From Panacibacter microcysteis (GTDB lineage Bacteria; Bacteroidota; Bacteroidia; Chitinophagales; Chitinophagaceae): 64,000 nt of DNA. Where the stretch lies: contig NZ_JADWYR010000001.1 of the NCBI RefSeq assembly GCF_015831355.1, positions 1,922,001-1,986,000 on the forward strand, written 5' to 3'. Below, piece after piece: positions 8,559-17,532 of this stretch (positions are counted from its first letter, which is position 1; every line of letters starts with the position of its first letter). The position numbers and the translations under genes were made by a program. The notes under the pieces are model-generated. The model had not been told where the DNA came from. It saw only the letters and a list, made by a program, of their open reading frames with translations, and did no database searches.

Positions 8559-9968
8559 TTAATGTAAATCGAAAATTTTACCGGCATTTAAAATATTGTT
8601 AGGATCGAACAGTTGCTTTATACCACGCATAAGTTTCAGGTTGGCATCTGCAAAAACAATGTCCACATAATCTTTTTGAATAAGGCCTACGCCATGTTCC
8701 CCGCTGATGGTGCCACCAAGTGCCTTCACTTCTTCAAACAGTGCACGTAATATAGTATGCATTACTGCATTGCCATAACTGTCAGGAATGCCTTCTTTCT
8801 TTATGCGGATGTGCAAGTTGCCATCGCCGGCATGGCCATAACAAACTGCATGAAAATCGTATTGTTTACCCAATGCTTTTACTGCCCTTACGAGTTTTGG
8901 CAGTTCTGCCCTCGGTACCACTGTATCTTCTTCAATGGTGTAGCCACTGACTTTTACCGCTTCAGCCACACGCCGGCGTAGCTTCCACAACTCATTCTTT
9001 TGTTGGGCATCGTCGGCAAACAAAATATCTCCGGCATCGTAATGCATTAATAATTCACTGATCGCTTCCATCTCTTTCATCAATACATCCATGTCGTTAC
9101 CATCTGTTTCAATGATCAGGTGTGCTTCCACATCATCGGTAATAGGTACAACATAGTTATCAAGCATTTTAGCGGTAATCAGTATGGCATCTATTTCCAC
9201 CAGCTCCAGTGCACTTGGTGTAAAACCGGCACGAAAAATAGCACTTACCGCTTCGCTTGCTTTTTCCAGCGATTTAAAAGGTACAAGCATCAGTAAATCG
9301 TATGCCGGCAGCGGAATAAGCTTTAATACAATTTTTGTAACAATGCCAAGCGTACCCTCGCTGCCTACCATCAGTTGTGTAAGGTTGTAACCGGTAGAGT
9401 TTTTCAATACGTTGGCGCCGGTCCATATAATATCTCCGGTTGGCAATACTACTTCAAGGTTTAGCACGTAATCTTTTACCACGCCGTATTTTACAGCTTT
9501 CGGGCCACCACTGTTTTCAGCAATATTGCCGCCAATAAAGCAAGAGCCGCGGCTGCTGGGGTCTGGCGGATAAAACAATCCTTTTTCCTTTACGGCATTT
9601 TGTAAAACCTCGGTAATAACACCGGGTTCTGTTGTTACCTGCAAATTGCGTTCATCAATGTTGATGATGGTATCCAGTCTTTCCATTGAGAGTAATACAC
9701 CACCCAGGTGAGGAATGGCGCCACCACTCAATCCCGTACCGGCACCCCGCGGTGTAACCGGTATTTGGTGCGTATTGCAAAAACGCATTATGGCACTTAT
9801 CTCCGTTGCAGTGCGTGGCTTCAGCACTACTTCAGGCGGAAAAAGGAGTTGCTCTGTTTCATCATGGCCGTAATGGCGCAGCGTTTCTTCATCGGCAAAC
9901 ACAAATGATGCGCCAATGAAGTTTTTAAATTCCTGTATATGTTCTGTGGTTACAATACCCCTGTTCAT
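8559..9968 (-). CDS. FAD-binding oxidase, GlcD / D-lactate dehydrogenase family
   Basis: 469 residues from the ATG at 9968 (MNRGIVTTEHIQ). The frame stays open to 10157, but that extension crosses repeat locus 3 and is cysteine-rich nonsense, so I reject it. The PCMH-type FAD domain has the signature VTPRGAGTGLSGGA and the PPDPSS(R)GSCFIGGNIAENSGG region; the C-terminal FAD-oxidase domain ends SGEHGVGLIQKDY, with the family histidines (CYGHAGDGNLH). Such enzymes oxidise glycolate, D-lactate or other 2-hydroxy acids. No GlcE or GlcF partner and no Fe-S domain is fused or adjacent, so the electron acceptor is unclear. Confidence 0.9.
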   Translation of the reverse strand: MNRGIVTTEHIQEFKNFIGASFVFADEETLRHYGHDETEQLLFPPEVVLKPRTATEISAIMRFCNTHQIPVTPRGAGTGLSGGAIPHLGGVLLSMERLDTIINIDERNLQVTTEPGVITEVLQNAVKEKGLFYPPDPSSRGSCFIGGNIAENSGGPKAVKYGVVKDYVLNLEVVLPTGDIIWTGANVLKNSTGYNLTQLMVGSEGTLGIVTKIVLKLIPLPAYDLLMLVPFKSLEKASEAVSAIFRAGFTPSALELVEIDAILITAKMLDNYVVPITDDVEAHLIIETDGNDMDVLMKEMEAISELLMHYDAGDILFADDAQQKNELWKLRRRVAEAVKVSGYTIEEDTVVPRAELPKLVRAVKALGKQYDFHAVCYGHAGDGNLHIRIKKEGIPDSYGNAVMHTILRALFEEVKALGGTISGEHGVGLIQKDYVDIVFADANLKLMRGIKQLFDPNNILNAGKIFDLH

Positions 9969-9993
9969 GCTATAAAAATAGTAGTAATTTTCT

Positions 9994-10046
9994 GGAGCCC
10001 GGCAGCAGTCTTTTATGGCATCGCCTGTTGCGTCGCACTCTTGTAC
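9994..10046. repeat. Inverted-arm repeat, locus 3 (single left arm, core A)
   Basis: Tip GGAGCCCGGCAGCAG, outer segment GGCATCGCCT and core A at 10027-10046. It lies in the 215-bp divergent gap between the FAD oxidase and the metallo-beta-lactamase, upstream of the latter's proposed promoter. Confidence 0.85.
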
Positions 10047-10131
10047 AGTAATGCAGCAGGCATCAGCGCCGGGTAAAGTCAGCGCAATGTTACACACGGC
10101 GGTTGTTAAACTCAAAATAAATAATGAGCAG

Positions 10132-10165
10132 TTGAAAAAGCCAGGCGGCATCCGCAATACTTTTG
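10132..10165 (+). promoter_or_regulatory. Probable promoter of the metallo-beta-lactamase gene
   Basis: TTG at 10132-10134 and TACTTTTG at 10158-10165, spaced 23 nt, match the Bacteroidota TTG / TAnnTTTG pattern. The ATG follows 18 nt downstream. Spacing is at the long end of the usual range. Confidence 0.5.
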
Positions 10166-10183
10166 CACCTTACAAATAATTTT

Positions 10184-11062
10184 ATGAAAAATGTAACCCG
10201 TAGCATCATCATGTTATTGATGATTGTTTATGCATTTTGCGGCAACGCACAGCAGGTGAAAGAACCAGCCACCAATAGCCCGGAATGGTCAAAGAACTAT
10301 GCACCCTTTCGCATTGCCGGTAATCTCTACTACGTGGGTACATATGATCTTGCCTGTTATCTTATTACAACAAATAAAGGGCACATACTTATCAATACAG
10401 GCCTTGCATCATCTGCAAAACAGGTAAAAAATAACATAGAGGCTTTAGGCTTTAAGTATAATGATATCAAAATACTGCTTACCACGCAGGCACATTTTGA
10501 TCACCTTGGTGCAATGGCGGTTATAAAGAAGGAAACAGGTGCCACCCTGATGGCCGATGAAAAAGATGCCGAAGCACTTGCAAACGGTGGCGCCACAGAT
10601 TATGAAATGGGAAAGTATGGAGTAACATTTGCGCCGGTAAAACCCGGCAGGCTTTTGAAAGATGGCGATAGCATTGCACTTGGCGATATACACCTGGAAA
10701 TGCTGCACCACCCGGGCCATACAAAAGGTTCATGCAGCTATATCTTTACAGTACACGACGGGCAGCAGAATTATAGGGTGCTGATCGCAAACTTTCCCAC
10801 TATTATAACCGATCGCAGCTTTCATAGCATTGCTGCTTACCCGGCAATCGAAGAAGATTATGCTTACACATTAAAGGCCATGAAAGGCCTGCAGTTCGAT
10901 CTATGGCTTGCCTCTCATGCAAGCCAGTTTGGGCTTCATGAAAAGCATAAGCCCGGCGATAAATACAACCCTGAAGCTTTTCGCGATCAAAAAGGTTATG
11001 ATGAACTGCTTGACGATATGCAGCAGGCATTTGACGAAAAAGTAAAAACCGGTAATAAATAG
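10184..11062 (+). CDS. Subclass B3 metallo-beta-lactamase, Q116 (GOB-like) variant
   Basis: 292 residues from the ATG at 10184 (an upstream in-frame TTG lies in the promoter box). Signal peptide about 1-22 (ending AFCGNA), so periplasmic. Zinc-site motif QAHFDH at 102-107: glutamine replaces the first histidine of HxHxDH, as known for GOB-type B3 enzymes. The other ligands are H179 (HHPGHTKGS) and the histidine in LASHASQFGLH, which with D106/H107 are the usual B3 second-site set. Overall length and the WxxxxAPFRIAGNLYYVGT start match B3 enzymes. It should hydrolyse beta-lactams, probably including carbapenems; this is inferred from family, and substrate range cannot be read. Single gene, followed by copA. 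Confidence 0.85.
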   Translation: MKNVTRSIIMLLMIVYAFCGNAQQVKEPATNSPEWSKNYAPFRIAGNLYYVGTYDLACYLITTNKGHILINTGLASSAKQVKNNIEALGFKYNDIKILLTTQAHFDHLGAMAVIKKETGATLMADEKDAEALANGGATDYEMGKYGVTFAPVKPGRLLKDGDSIALGDIHLEMLHHPGHTKGSCSYIFTVHDGQQNYRVLIANFPTIITDRSFHSIAAYPAIEEDYAYTLKAMKGLQFDLWLASHASQFGLHEKHKPGDKYNPEAFRDQKGYDELLDDMQQAFDEKVKTGNK

Positions 11063-11170
11063 TCCGGCCCTGCTTTCAATTGCAACATGGTAGTAAAGAT
11101 TTAATGGTGAATTGCAACGCGGTTAAAAAGATATTCCGTTAACAGGAAAAGACACACGTATTGCATTTGA

Positions 11171-11178
11171 TAATTTTG
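11171..11178 (+). promoter_or_regulatory. -7 promoter box for copA
   Basis: TAATTTTG is a perfect TAnnTTTG match 114 nt before the copA ATG. No TTG at proper -33 spacing was found. If used, repeat locus 4 lies entirely in the 5' untranslated region. Confidence 0.4.
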
Positions 11179-11198
11179 CAATTTAATAAGCCTGTTTT

Positions 11199-11279
11199 GC
11201 CCGGGGCAGCAGAACAATGAGTTGCCGTACAAGTGTGCGACGCAACGAAAGCTTAATAGTTTTGCTGCTGCCGGGCTCC
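11199..11279. repeat. Inverted-arm repeat, locus 4 (compact, core A variant)
   Basis: Left tip GCCCGGGGCAGCAG at 11199-11212 faces the right tip CTGCTGCCGGGC; between them are a right-oriented core (11227-11246, with GTGTGCG instead of GAGTGCG) and an AAGCTT segment. There is only one core, so this looks like a deletion-shortened pair. It sits 13 nt before the copA start. Confidence 0.8.
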
Positions 11280-11292
11280 AAAAAAATACTAC

Positions 11293-13419
11293 ATGGAAAA
11301 GGTAAACTGGAAAGTGGAAGGCATGAGTTGCACCAACTGCGCATTAACGGTACACAAATACCTCGAAGAAAAAGGTCTGCAAAATGTAAAAGTAAATTTT
11401 ATAGGTGGCGACGTAAGCTTTGATATCAATGGCAGTGCAACAAAACCTGAGCTCGAAAAAGGGATTGCAGCACTCGGCTACCACGTGGCAAATGGCGAGC
11501 TGGTCAATGCCGGAACAGGTAAAAAAAGATTTTTTAAAAATCACCTGCAGCGTTTCCTGTTTTGTATTGTTTTTACGCTGCCACTGTTGGTGCATATGAT
11601 TCCCGGCGTGCACATTCATGCATTGATGAACCCTTATGTACAACTTGCTTTAACAATCCCCGTATTTGTGGTTGGTATGGATTTTTTTGGCAGAAGTGCC
11701 ATCAAAAGTATATCGAAAGGCATACCCAATATGAACGTATTGATAGCACTTGGTTCGGTTGCTGCGTTTGGTTACAGCCTGTACGGAACGCTGATTGGAG
11801 ATGCTGCAAACTACATGTTTTACGAAACTGCTGCTTCCATTATTACGCTTGTTTTTCTTGGTAACTGGATGGAAGATAAATCTGTTGAAACAACACAGGC
11901 CGCACTGCGCAAACTGGCGGTTACACAGAAAACAATGGCCCATATGATCGCTTATGATGACCAGCATAATGAACATGTTTTCCCGGTAGAAAGCACAAGC
12001 CTGAAAGTAGGAGACCTGGTGCTGATAAAAAGCGGCGAAACGGTACCGATGGATTGTAAAATTTTGTGGGGAGAAATAAGTGTAAGTGAAGCCATCATAA
12101 CCGGTGAAAGCGCACCTGTAGAGAAAAAAATGAACGACAAACTTATTGGCGGCAGCATGGTAGAAAGCGGCACAGTAAAGGCTTACATAACCGCGGTTGG
12201 AGAAGATACTGTCATGAGCAATATCTTAAAGCTTGTTAAAGAAGCGCAGACAGAAAAGCCGCCTGTACAGCAACTGGCAGATAAAATAAGTGCAGTTTTT
12301 GTTCCGGCTGTAATCAGTATTTCGGTCATAACATTGCTTGCTAACTATTTTTTTACAGACATTGGTTTTGGTGCAAGCTTGCTGAGGGCCATAGCTGTAC
12401 TTGTAATCTCGTGCCCCTGTGCCATGGGGCTCGCAACACCGGCAGCTATTGCTGTTGGCCTGGGCAGGGCTGCAAAAAACGGTGTGTTGTTTAAGAATGC
12501 CAGGAGCCTGGAAATATTTAAAAGTATAAAACAGGTGGTCTTCGATAAAACAGGCACGTTAACCACAGGTAATTTCAGTATCTCAAATTATAAGGTGCTC
12601 AATACTGCAGTAACTGAGGAAGAATTTAAACGGATAGCATATTCGCTGGAGCGTTATTCCAATCATCCTGTTGCAAAAAGCATTGCCCGTGAATGGAAGA
12701 TCAAAAATGAACAACGCTGGCAAAAAGTAGAAGAAGTAAAAGGTTTCGGCATGAAAGCCACTGACAAAGAAGGCAACCATTATGTAGCAGGTTCGTTTAA
12801 GGCCGCAGAAACGTTAACCGCAGATCATTCGCACAGCATATACATCATCCGCAATAATGATCTGATCGGCTGGATTGATGTTGTGGATGATATAAGGCCT
12901 GAGGCAAAGCAGGTAGTGCAGCTTTTAAAAGCAAATGGTTTTAAAACCATATTGCTCAGTGGCGACAGGAAAGACAAATGCGATTATGTGGCAGCACGGT
13001 TGGGTATAGATGAAGTGATGGCCGAACAAACACCCGAACAAAAATTAGTGCAGGTTGAGCGCTTCAACAGCATAGCGCCTACAGCAATGGTGGGTGACGG
13101 TATTAATGATGCGCCTGCTTTGGCAAAAGCTACAGTGGGCATTTCGCTTAGCGAAGCCACACAACTGGCTATGCAGAGTGCGCAGGTAGTATTGGTAAAT
13201 CACGGGCTGAAAAATTTACCGTTATCGCTGGGGCTTGGTAAGCATACCTATCTTACCATCAAACAAAATCTTGGCTGGGCTTTTCTTTATAATATCATAG
13301 CCATACCTGTTGCAGCGTTCGGTTTTTTAAGCCCCACATTTGGCGCTTTGCTCATGGGTTTGAGTGATGTTGTACTGGCCATAAATTCTGTAAGGTTGAA
13401 CTGGAAAAAAGTAGTATAA
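11293..13419 (+). CDS. copA: Copper-translocating P1B-type ATPase
   Basis: 708 residues. One N-terminal heavy-metal-associated domain with GMSCTNC (C13, C16). Transmembrane segments follow, then the TGES actuator loop, the CPC metal-transport motif at 374-376 in ISCPCAMGLATP, phosphorylation aspartate D418 in DKTGTL, HP motif SNHPVAKS, and GDGINDAPAL in the hinge. CPC plus the HMA motif indicates Cu+ (or Ag+) export from the cytoplasm across the inner membrane. No CueR-like regulator, chaperone or CusABC genes lie nearby. The gene appears to be transcribed alone, with a ~100-nt leader that contains repeat locus 4. Confidence 0.93.
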   Translation: MEKVNWKVEGMSCTNCALTVHKYLEEKGLQNVKVNFIGGDVSFDINGSATKPELEKGIAALGYHVANGELVNAGTGKKRFFKNHLQRFLFCIVFTLPLLVHMIPGVHIHALMNPYVQLALTIPVFVVGMDFFGRSAIKSISKGIPNMNVLIALGSVAAFGYSLYGTLIGDAANYMFYETAASIITLVFLGNWMEDKSVETTQAALRKLAVTQKTMAHMIAYDDQHNEHVFPVESTSLKVGDLVLIKSGETVPMDCKILWGEISVSEAIITGESAPVEKKMNDKLIGGSMVESGTVKAYITAVGEDTVMSNILKLVKEAQTEKPPVQQLADKISAVFVPAVISISVITLLANYFFTDIGFGASLLRAIAVLVISCPCAMGLATPAAIAVGLGRAAKNGVLFKNARSLEIFKSIKQVVFDKTGTLTTGNFSISNYKVLNTAVTEEEFKRIAYSLERYSNHPVAKSIAREWKIKNEQRWQKVEEVKGFGMKATDKEGNHYVAGSFKAAETLTADHSHSIYIIRNNDLIGWIDVVDDIRPEAKQVVQLLKANGFKTILLSGDRKDKCDYVAARLGIDEVMAEQTPEQKLVQVERFNSIAPTAMVGDGINDAPALAKATVGISLSEATQLAMQSAQVVLVNHGLKNLPLSLGLGKHTYLTIKQNLGWAFLYNIIAIPVAAFGFLSPTFGALLMGLSDVVLAINSVRLNWKKVV

Positions 13420-13428
13420 TTTGTCTGA

Positions 13429-13480
13429 TACCGGCTGTAGTTTTCCATGGCATCGCCTGTTGCGTCGCAATCCTTTCATC
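13429..13480. repeat. Inverted-arm repeat, locus 5 (single left arm, core C)
   Basis: Tip ACCGGCTG, outer segment GGCATCGCCT, then the C-type core TTGCGTCGCAATC followed by TCATC. The arm spans the 105-bp copA-recQ gap. Confidence 0.7.
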
Positions 13481-13524
13481 TTTATATCTTTAGGCAGCAA
13501 TAAAAAAAGCTGCCTTTCTTTTGA

Positions 13525-15432
13525 ATGAATCAATCACCGCTGGCAATACTTCAGCAATACTGGCAACACAGTACATTTCGGCCACAGCAGGAAGAAATTA
13601 TTCTTGCAGTGCTTGCACAAAAAGATGTGCTGGCAATATTGCCCACTGGTGGTGGAAAATCCGTATGCTTCCAGGTGCCCGCATTAATGAGAGATGGTTT
13701 GTGCATCGTCGTCTCCCCGTTAATCGCCCTGATGAAAGACCAGGTGGAAAACCTTCGGAAAAAAGGTATAGCTGCTGCTGCATTGTACAGCGGCATGAAT
13801 ATAAAGGAGGTGCACGATACATTAAATGATGCATCCAACGGCGTTTATAAATTCTTATACCTTTCCCCGGAACGCCTGGAGACAGCCATCTTCAGGGAGT
13901 ACCTGCGTCACTTACATATCAGTTTAATTGCAGTTGATGAAGCACATTGCGTATCGCAGTGGGGTTACGATTTCAGGCCTCCGTACCTGCGTATTGCCGC
14001 AATAAGGCACGAACTGCCTGCCGTACCGGTAATAGCGCTAACTGCTTCCGCCACACCGCTTGTACAGGACGATATCGTTGACAAACTACAACTGATTCAG
14101 GCCAATATTTTTCGCCAGTCTTTTGCAAAGCCCAATCTTTCTTACAGTGTTTTCAAAGTAAACAGTAAGATCAATAAAGTGTTTGATATATTGAACAACG
14201 TGCCCGGCAGCAGCATCATTTATTGCCGTAACAGGCGGCTGACAAAAGAAGTGGCGCATTTGTTAGCGCTTCAAAACATCACGGCAGATTTTTACCATGC
14301 AGGTTTATCGCAGGATGAGCGAAGCCACCGGCAGGAAGCATGGATCAATAACAAAACCCGGGTGATAGTATGCACCAATGCGTTTGGTATGGGTATAGAT
14401 AAAGCAGATGTAAAAACAGTTATTCATTATGATATTCCCGAATGCCTGGAGAATTATTACCAGGAGGCCGGCCGCGCAGGCAGGGACTCAAAAAAAGCGT
14501 ACGCTGTATTATTGTACCAGCAGCTGGATGCTACAGCGCTGGAGCATTTACCTGATGTGCGTTTTCCCGTAATGTATGACATCAGGAAGGTTTATCAGTC
14601 ACTGGCCGATTACCTGCAGGTACCTGTTGGCAGCGGCGAGGGATATTACTACGATTTTGACCTGAATGAATTTGTCAAAAATTTTAAACTTGATATACAC
14701 CTGGTAATAAATACGCTGAAAGTTTTGGAACAGGAAGGGCATCTTACTTTTAATGAAAGCATATTTCTTCCATCCCAGGTAAAATTTCTAATAACAAAAG
14801 ATACCCTGCTGGATTTTGAACAGGCACATCCTGCGCTGGAAGAAGTGATAAAATGTTTGCTGCGCACCTACGAAGGCGTTTACGATACCAGGGTTTCCAT
14901 ACACGAAAAACTAATCGCCAAACTTACTTATAAACATGTAGATCATGTTAAACAACAGTTGCTGCAGCTAAATACACTTGGTATCATTGAGTATTTGCCA
15001 CAGAAAGAAACACCGCAAATCTATTTTGTACTAAACAGGGCACCTGCACAGTTTCTTTATATCAATCATGAAAATTATTTACACCGCAAACAACAGTTTG
15101 AGTTAAGAACAGCAGCCATGTTGCGCTACCTCGGTTTAAAAACAATGTGTAGAAGCAAGCATATTTCTGCTTACTTTGGAGATAACAATGTAGAGGAATG
15201 CGGTATTTGCGATGTATGTCTGCAAAAAAAGCGTTCGGTGCTGTCTGCCGAAGAATTCAAAAAAATTGAAGCGCAGATTTTAGACAACATACATGGCAGG
15301 CAAACAGAAGTGAAAGCATTGCTTGGCCTGATCAAAGGAGTAAAAAAAGAAAATATCTGGAAAGTGCTCGATTTTTTGCAGGCAGAAAAAAAGTTAATAA
15401 TTAATGAATTTGGTGTCATCAGCGAAACGTAG
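13525..15432 (+). CDS. recQ: RecQ-family ATP-dependent DNA helicase
   Basis: 635 residues. Superfamily 2 helicase domains with Walker A TGGGKS at 41-46, DEAH box D138EAH, the RecQ aromatic loop CVSQWGYDFRPPY directly after it, and motif VI (YYQEAGRAGRDS). A zinc-binding subdomain follows, with four cysteines near 555-580 (MCRSK ... CGICDVC). A C-terminal winged-helix-like segment follows; I see no clear HRDC domain, so the C-terminus is shorter than E. coli RecQ by about one domain. It acts as a 3'-5' helicase in recombination and replication-fork repair. A bidirectional terminator separates it from the FKBP gene. Confidence 0.9.
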   Translation: MNQSPLAILQQYWQHSTFRPQQEEIILAVLAQKDVLAILPTGGGKSVCFQVPALMRDGLCIVVSPLIALMKDQVENLRKKGIAAAALYSGMNIKEVHDTLNDASNGVYKFLYLSPERLETAIFREYLRHLHISLIAVDEAHCVSQWGYDFRPPYLRIAAIRHELPAVPVIALTASATPLVQDDIVDKLQLIQANIFRQSFAKPNLSYSVFKVNSKINKVFDILNNVPGSSIIYCRNRRLTKEVAHLLALQNITADFYHAGLSQDERSHRQEAWINNKTRVIVCTNAFGMGIDKADVKTVIHYDIPECLENYYQEAGRAGRDSKKAYAVLLYQQLDATALEHLPDVRFPVMYDIRKVYQSLADYLQVPVGSGEGYYYDFDLNEFVKNFKLDIHLVINTLKVLEQEGHLTFNESIFLPSQVKFLITKDTLLDFEQAHPALEEVIKCLLRTYEGVYDTRVSIHEKLIAKLTYKHVDHVKQQLLQLNTLGIIEYLPQKETPQIYFVLNRAPAQFLYINHENYLHRKQQFELRTAAMLRYLGLKTMCRSKHISAYFGDNNVEECGICDVCLQKKRSVLSAEEFKKIEAQILDNIHGRQTEVKALLGLIKGVKKENIWKVLDFLQAEKKLIINEFGVISET

Positions 15433-15513
15433 ATCTCTCCCTGCCAAACCGCTTTTAGCGTGCAGATAAAGCGACGATTTGTTCGTGTAAGCAGGCATAA
15501 AAAATACTTGCAT

Positions 15514-15543
15514 AAAAAAGCCCGGCATAAGCCGGGCTTTTTT
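15514..15543. terminator. Bidirectional terminator, recQ / FKBP
   Basis: Stem AAAAAGCCCGGC with loop ATAA, flanked by A- and T-tracts on both sides. It serves the convergent recQ (+) and FKBP (-) genes. Confidence 0.85.
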
Positions 15544-15557
15544 ATCACATAAAGTTT

Positions 15558-16013
15558 TTATGGCATAATGATCAAAGGACTTTTACCTTCAATATTTACC
15601 ATTTCAATATCAAAAATTAATTCTTTGCCCGCCAGCGGGTGGTTAGCATCAAGCACCACCGCATCTTCTTTCACATCAGTAATAACTACAGGAAATTGTT
15701 GCCCCTGGCCGTTACTCATGCTAAGCGTCATACCAACTTCAGGTTTCATATCCGGCGGAAAACGATCCATCGGAAATTCCATCAGCAGGTCATCCTGGAA
15801 AGGGCCGTAAGCTTCCTCTGCAGATATATTAATCGTCTTTTTTTCTCCCACACTCATGCCCACAACACCACTATCAAAACCAGGAATCATCATGCCTGCG
15901 CCCACTTCAAACTCAAGTGGTTCACGGCCTTCCGAAGAATCGAATGTTGTGCCGTCTGTCAATTTTCCATGGTAATGAACCTTAACTGTATCTCCGTTTT
16001 TTACTTGTTGCAT
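15558..16013 (-). CDS. FKBP-type peptidyl-prolyl isomerase, SlyD-like
   Basis: 151 residues. FKBP domain (TVKVHYHGKLTDGTTFDSS; LEFEVGAGMMIPGFD) interrupted by an insert-in-flap chaperone domain (about 70-125), followed by the family segment DANHPLAGKELIF. This is the SlyD architecture without the histidine-rich metal-binding tail. It has no signal peptide, so it is cytoplasmic and catalyses prolyl isomerisation with chaperone activity. Confidence 0.9.
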   Translation of the reverse strand: MQQVKNGDTVKVHYHGKLTDGTTFDSSEGREPLEFEVGAGMMIPGFDSGVVGMSVGEKKTINISAEEAYGPFQDDLLMEFPMDRFPPDMKPEVGMTLSMSNGQGQQFPVVITDVKEDAVVLDANHPLAGKELIFDIEMVNIEGKSPLIIMP

Positions 16014-16049
16014 GTAAATGTCTTTTTATTTTTTTTGAGGTCAGCTTTT

Positions 16050-16091
16050 GGCCTGCTGTCAGCACCTGTTGCGTCGCACTCTTGTGCTGTA
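16050..16091. repeat. Inverted-arm repeat, locus 6 (single left arm, core A)
   Basis: Outer segment of the CAGCACCT type followed by core A (16068-16087, ending TGTGC instead of TGTAC). It lies in the divergent 213-bp gap between the FKBP and NamZ-like genes. Confidence 0.8.
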
Positions 16092-16226
16092 GATCATTGG
16101 GCGACTGTAGTACGCGGTTCGATCAGCAATGTATCTAGCTTGTCCGTTTAAAGGCTGCAAGGTAAGTTTATCTGCCTGCACAGGCAATTATTTTTAGTTA
16201 ACTTTCGCCCTTTATAAGTTGCAGGC

Positions 16227-17486
16227 ATGTATAAAAAAATGTTGTTCTTACTGGCAGTTTTCTTTCCCGTAATGCTGTTCGCACAATCTGCAGATCATGC
16301 AAACATATACCCCGGTGCGTACCAGCTAAATGAATACATCCCATTACTAAAGGGCAAACGGGTAGGAATATTTGCCAATCAAACATCTGTTATTGGCAAT
16401 ACACATCTCGTGGATACGTTAAAAAAACTTGGCGTAACTATCACAAAAATATTTGCACCGGAGCATGGTTTTCGTGGAACGGCAGATGCAGGCGAGCATA
16501 TCAAAACATACGTAGATAAAACCACCGGAATTACAGTCGTTTCGTTGTATGGTGCCAAAGTAAAACCCGCCGGTACAGATGTAAACGATGTAGATGTTCT
16601 GCTGTTTGATATACAGGATGTAGGCGTACGTTTCTACACCTTTATCTCATCGTTGCAGTATTTTATTGAAGGTGCCATAGAAAATAATTTACCGTTAATA
16701 ATACTTGACAGGCCAAATCCCAACGGCTTCTATGTAGATGGTCCGGTGCTAGAGCCGGGCTACAAAAGCTTTGTAGGTATGCAGCCTGTACCTGTGGTTT
16801 ACGGAATGACAATAGGCGAATACGCGAAGATGTTATTGGGAGAAAATATGTTGCCCTGGAAAACTTCCCGCAAGAGTGATGGCAAAATTTCAATGGCTGA
16901 AGTCCTCGGTTTTGAGGAAGAGCACAACAACTTCAGGCTTACTGTTATAAAATGCAAAAACTATACACATAAAAGCCGGTATATATTACCAGTAAAACCA
17001 TCACCCAATCTCGCAGATATGAATGCGATCTACTGGTATCCTTCCACTTGTTTTTTTGAAGGGACTGTTTTAAGCGAGGGCAGGGGTACAGAGTACCCTT
17101 TTCGCATCTTTGGTCATCCGGATCTGCCAGACTCACTATATGCATTTACACCAAAAACCAATGCAGGCGCACAGGAGCCCAAACTAAAAGATAAGCGCTG
17201 TTACGGATGGAACATTGCAGGCTTAAAAGCACCGGCGCAGGTACAGCTCGATTGGTTGATCAATGCCTACCGGCTCTTTCCCGATAAGGCCCATTTTTTC
17301 ATCTTACCCAGGAAGATTGATGCAGATCCATCTGACTATTTTTTTAACAAGCTTGCCGGTAATCAAACATTGATGCAGCAAATAAAAGATGGCCTGTCTG
17401 CAAAAGAAATATGCGCAAGCTGGCAGCCCGCTTTGAATGCTTTTAAAGCCACCAGGAAAAAATACCTGCTTTACACAGACTTTTAA
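16227..17486 (+). CDS. DUF1343 / NamZ-like exo-beta-N-acetylmuramidase
   Basis: 419 residues with signal peptide (MYKKMLFLLAVFFPVMLFAQS). It matches the YbbC/DUF1343 family throughout: GKRVGIFANQTSV, IFAPEHGFRG near residue 75, VSLYGAKVKP, LLFDIQDVGVRFYTFISSL, and ILDRPNPNG. B. subtilis NamZ (YbbC) of this family (GH171) removes terminal MurNAc from peptidoglycan fragments. Periplasmic muropeptide recycling is therefore likely. NagZ and amidase partners are not adjacent. Its stop is 46 nt before fmt. Confidence 0.88.
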   Translation: MYKKMLFLLAVFFPVMLFAQSADHANIYPGAYQLNEYIPLLKGKRVGIFANQTSVIGNTHLVDTLKKLGVTITKIFAPEHGFRGTADAGEHIKTYVDKTTGITVVSLYGAKVKPAGTDVNDVDVLLFDIQDVGVRFYTFISSLQYFIEGAIENNLPLIILDRPNPNGFYVDGPVLEPGYKSFVGMQPVPVVYGMTIGEYAKMLLGENMLPWKTSRKSDGKISMAEVLGFEEEHNNFRLTVIKCKNYTHKSRYILPVKPSPNLADMNAIYWYPSTCFFEGTVLSEGRGTEYPFRIFGHPDLPDSLYAFTPKTNAGAQEPKLKDKRCYGWNIAGLKAPAQVQLDWLINAYRLFPDKAHFFILPRKIDADPSDYFFNKLAGNQTLMQQIKDGLSAKEICASWQPALNAFKATRKKYLLYTDF

Positions 17487-17532
17487 CCGTCTCATATTTT
17501 CCGGTATAGATTTACAATTGTTCTTTTGCAGT

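Noticed and set aside
9969-10157. N-terminal extension of the FAD oxidase reading frame
   Set aside because: It runs through repeat locus 3, is Cys-rich and not family-like; the start at 9968 fits the family.
15639-16151. 170-codon plus-strand open frame opposite the FKBP gene
   Set aside because: It is an antisense shadow of a conserved gene and runs into a repeat; no family resemblance.
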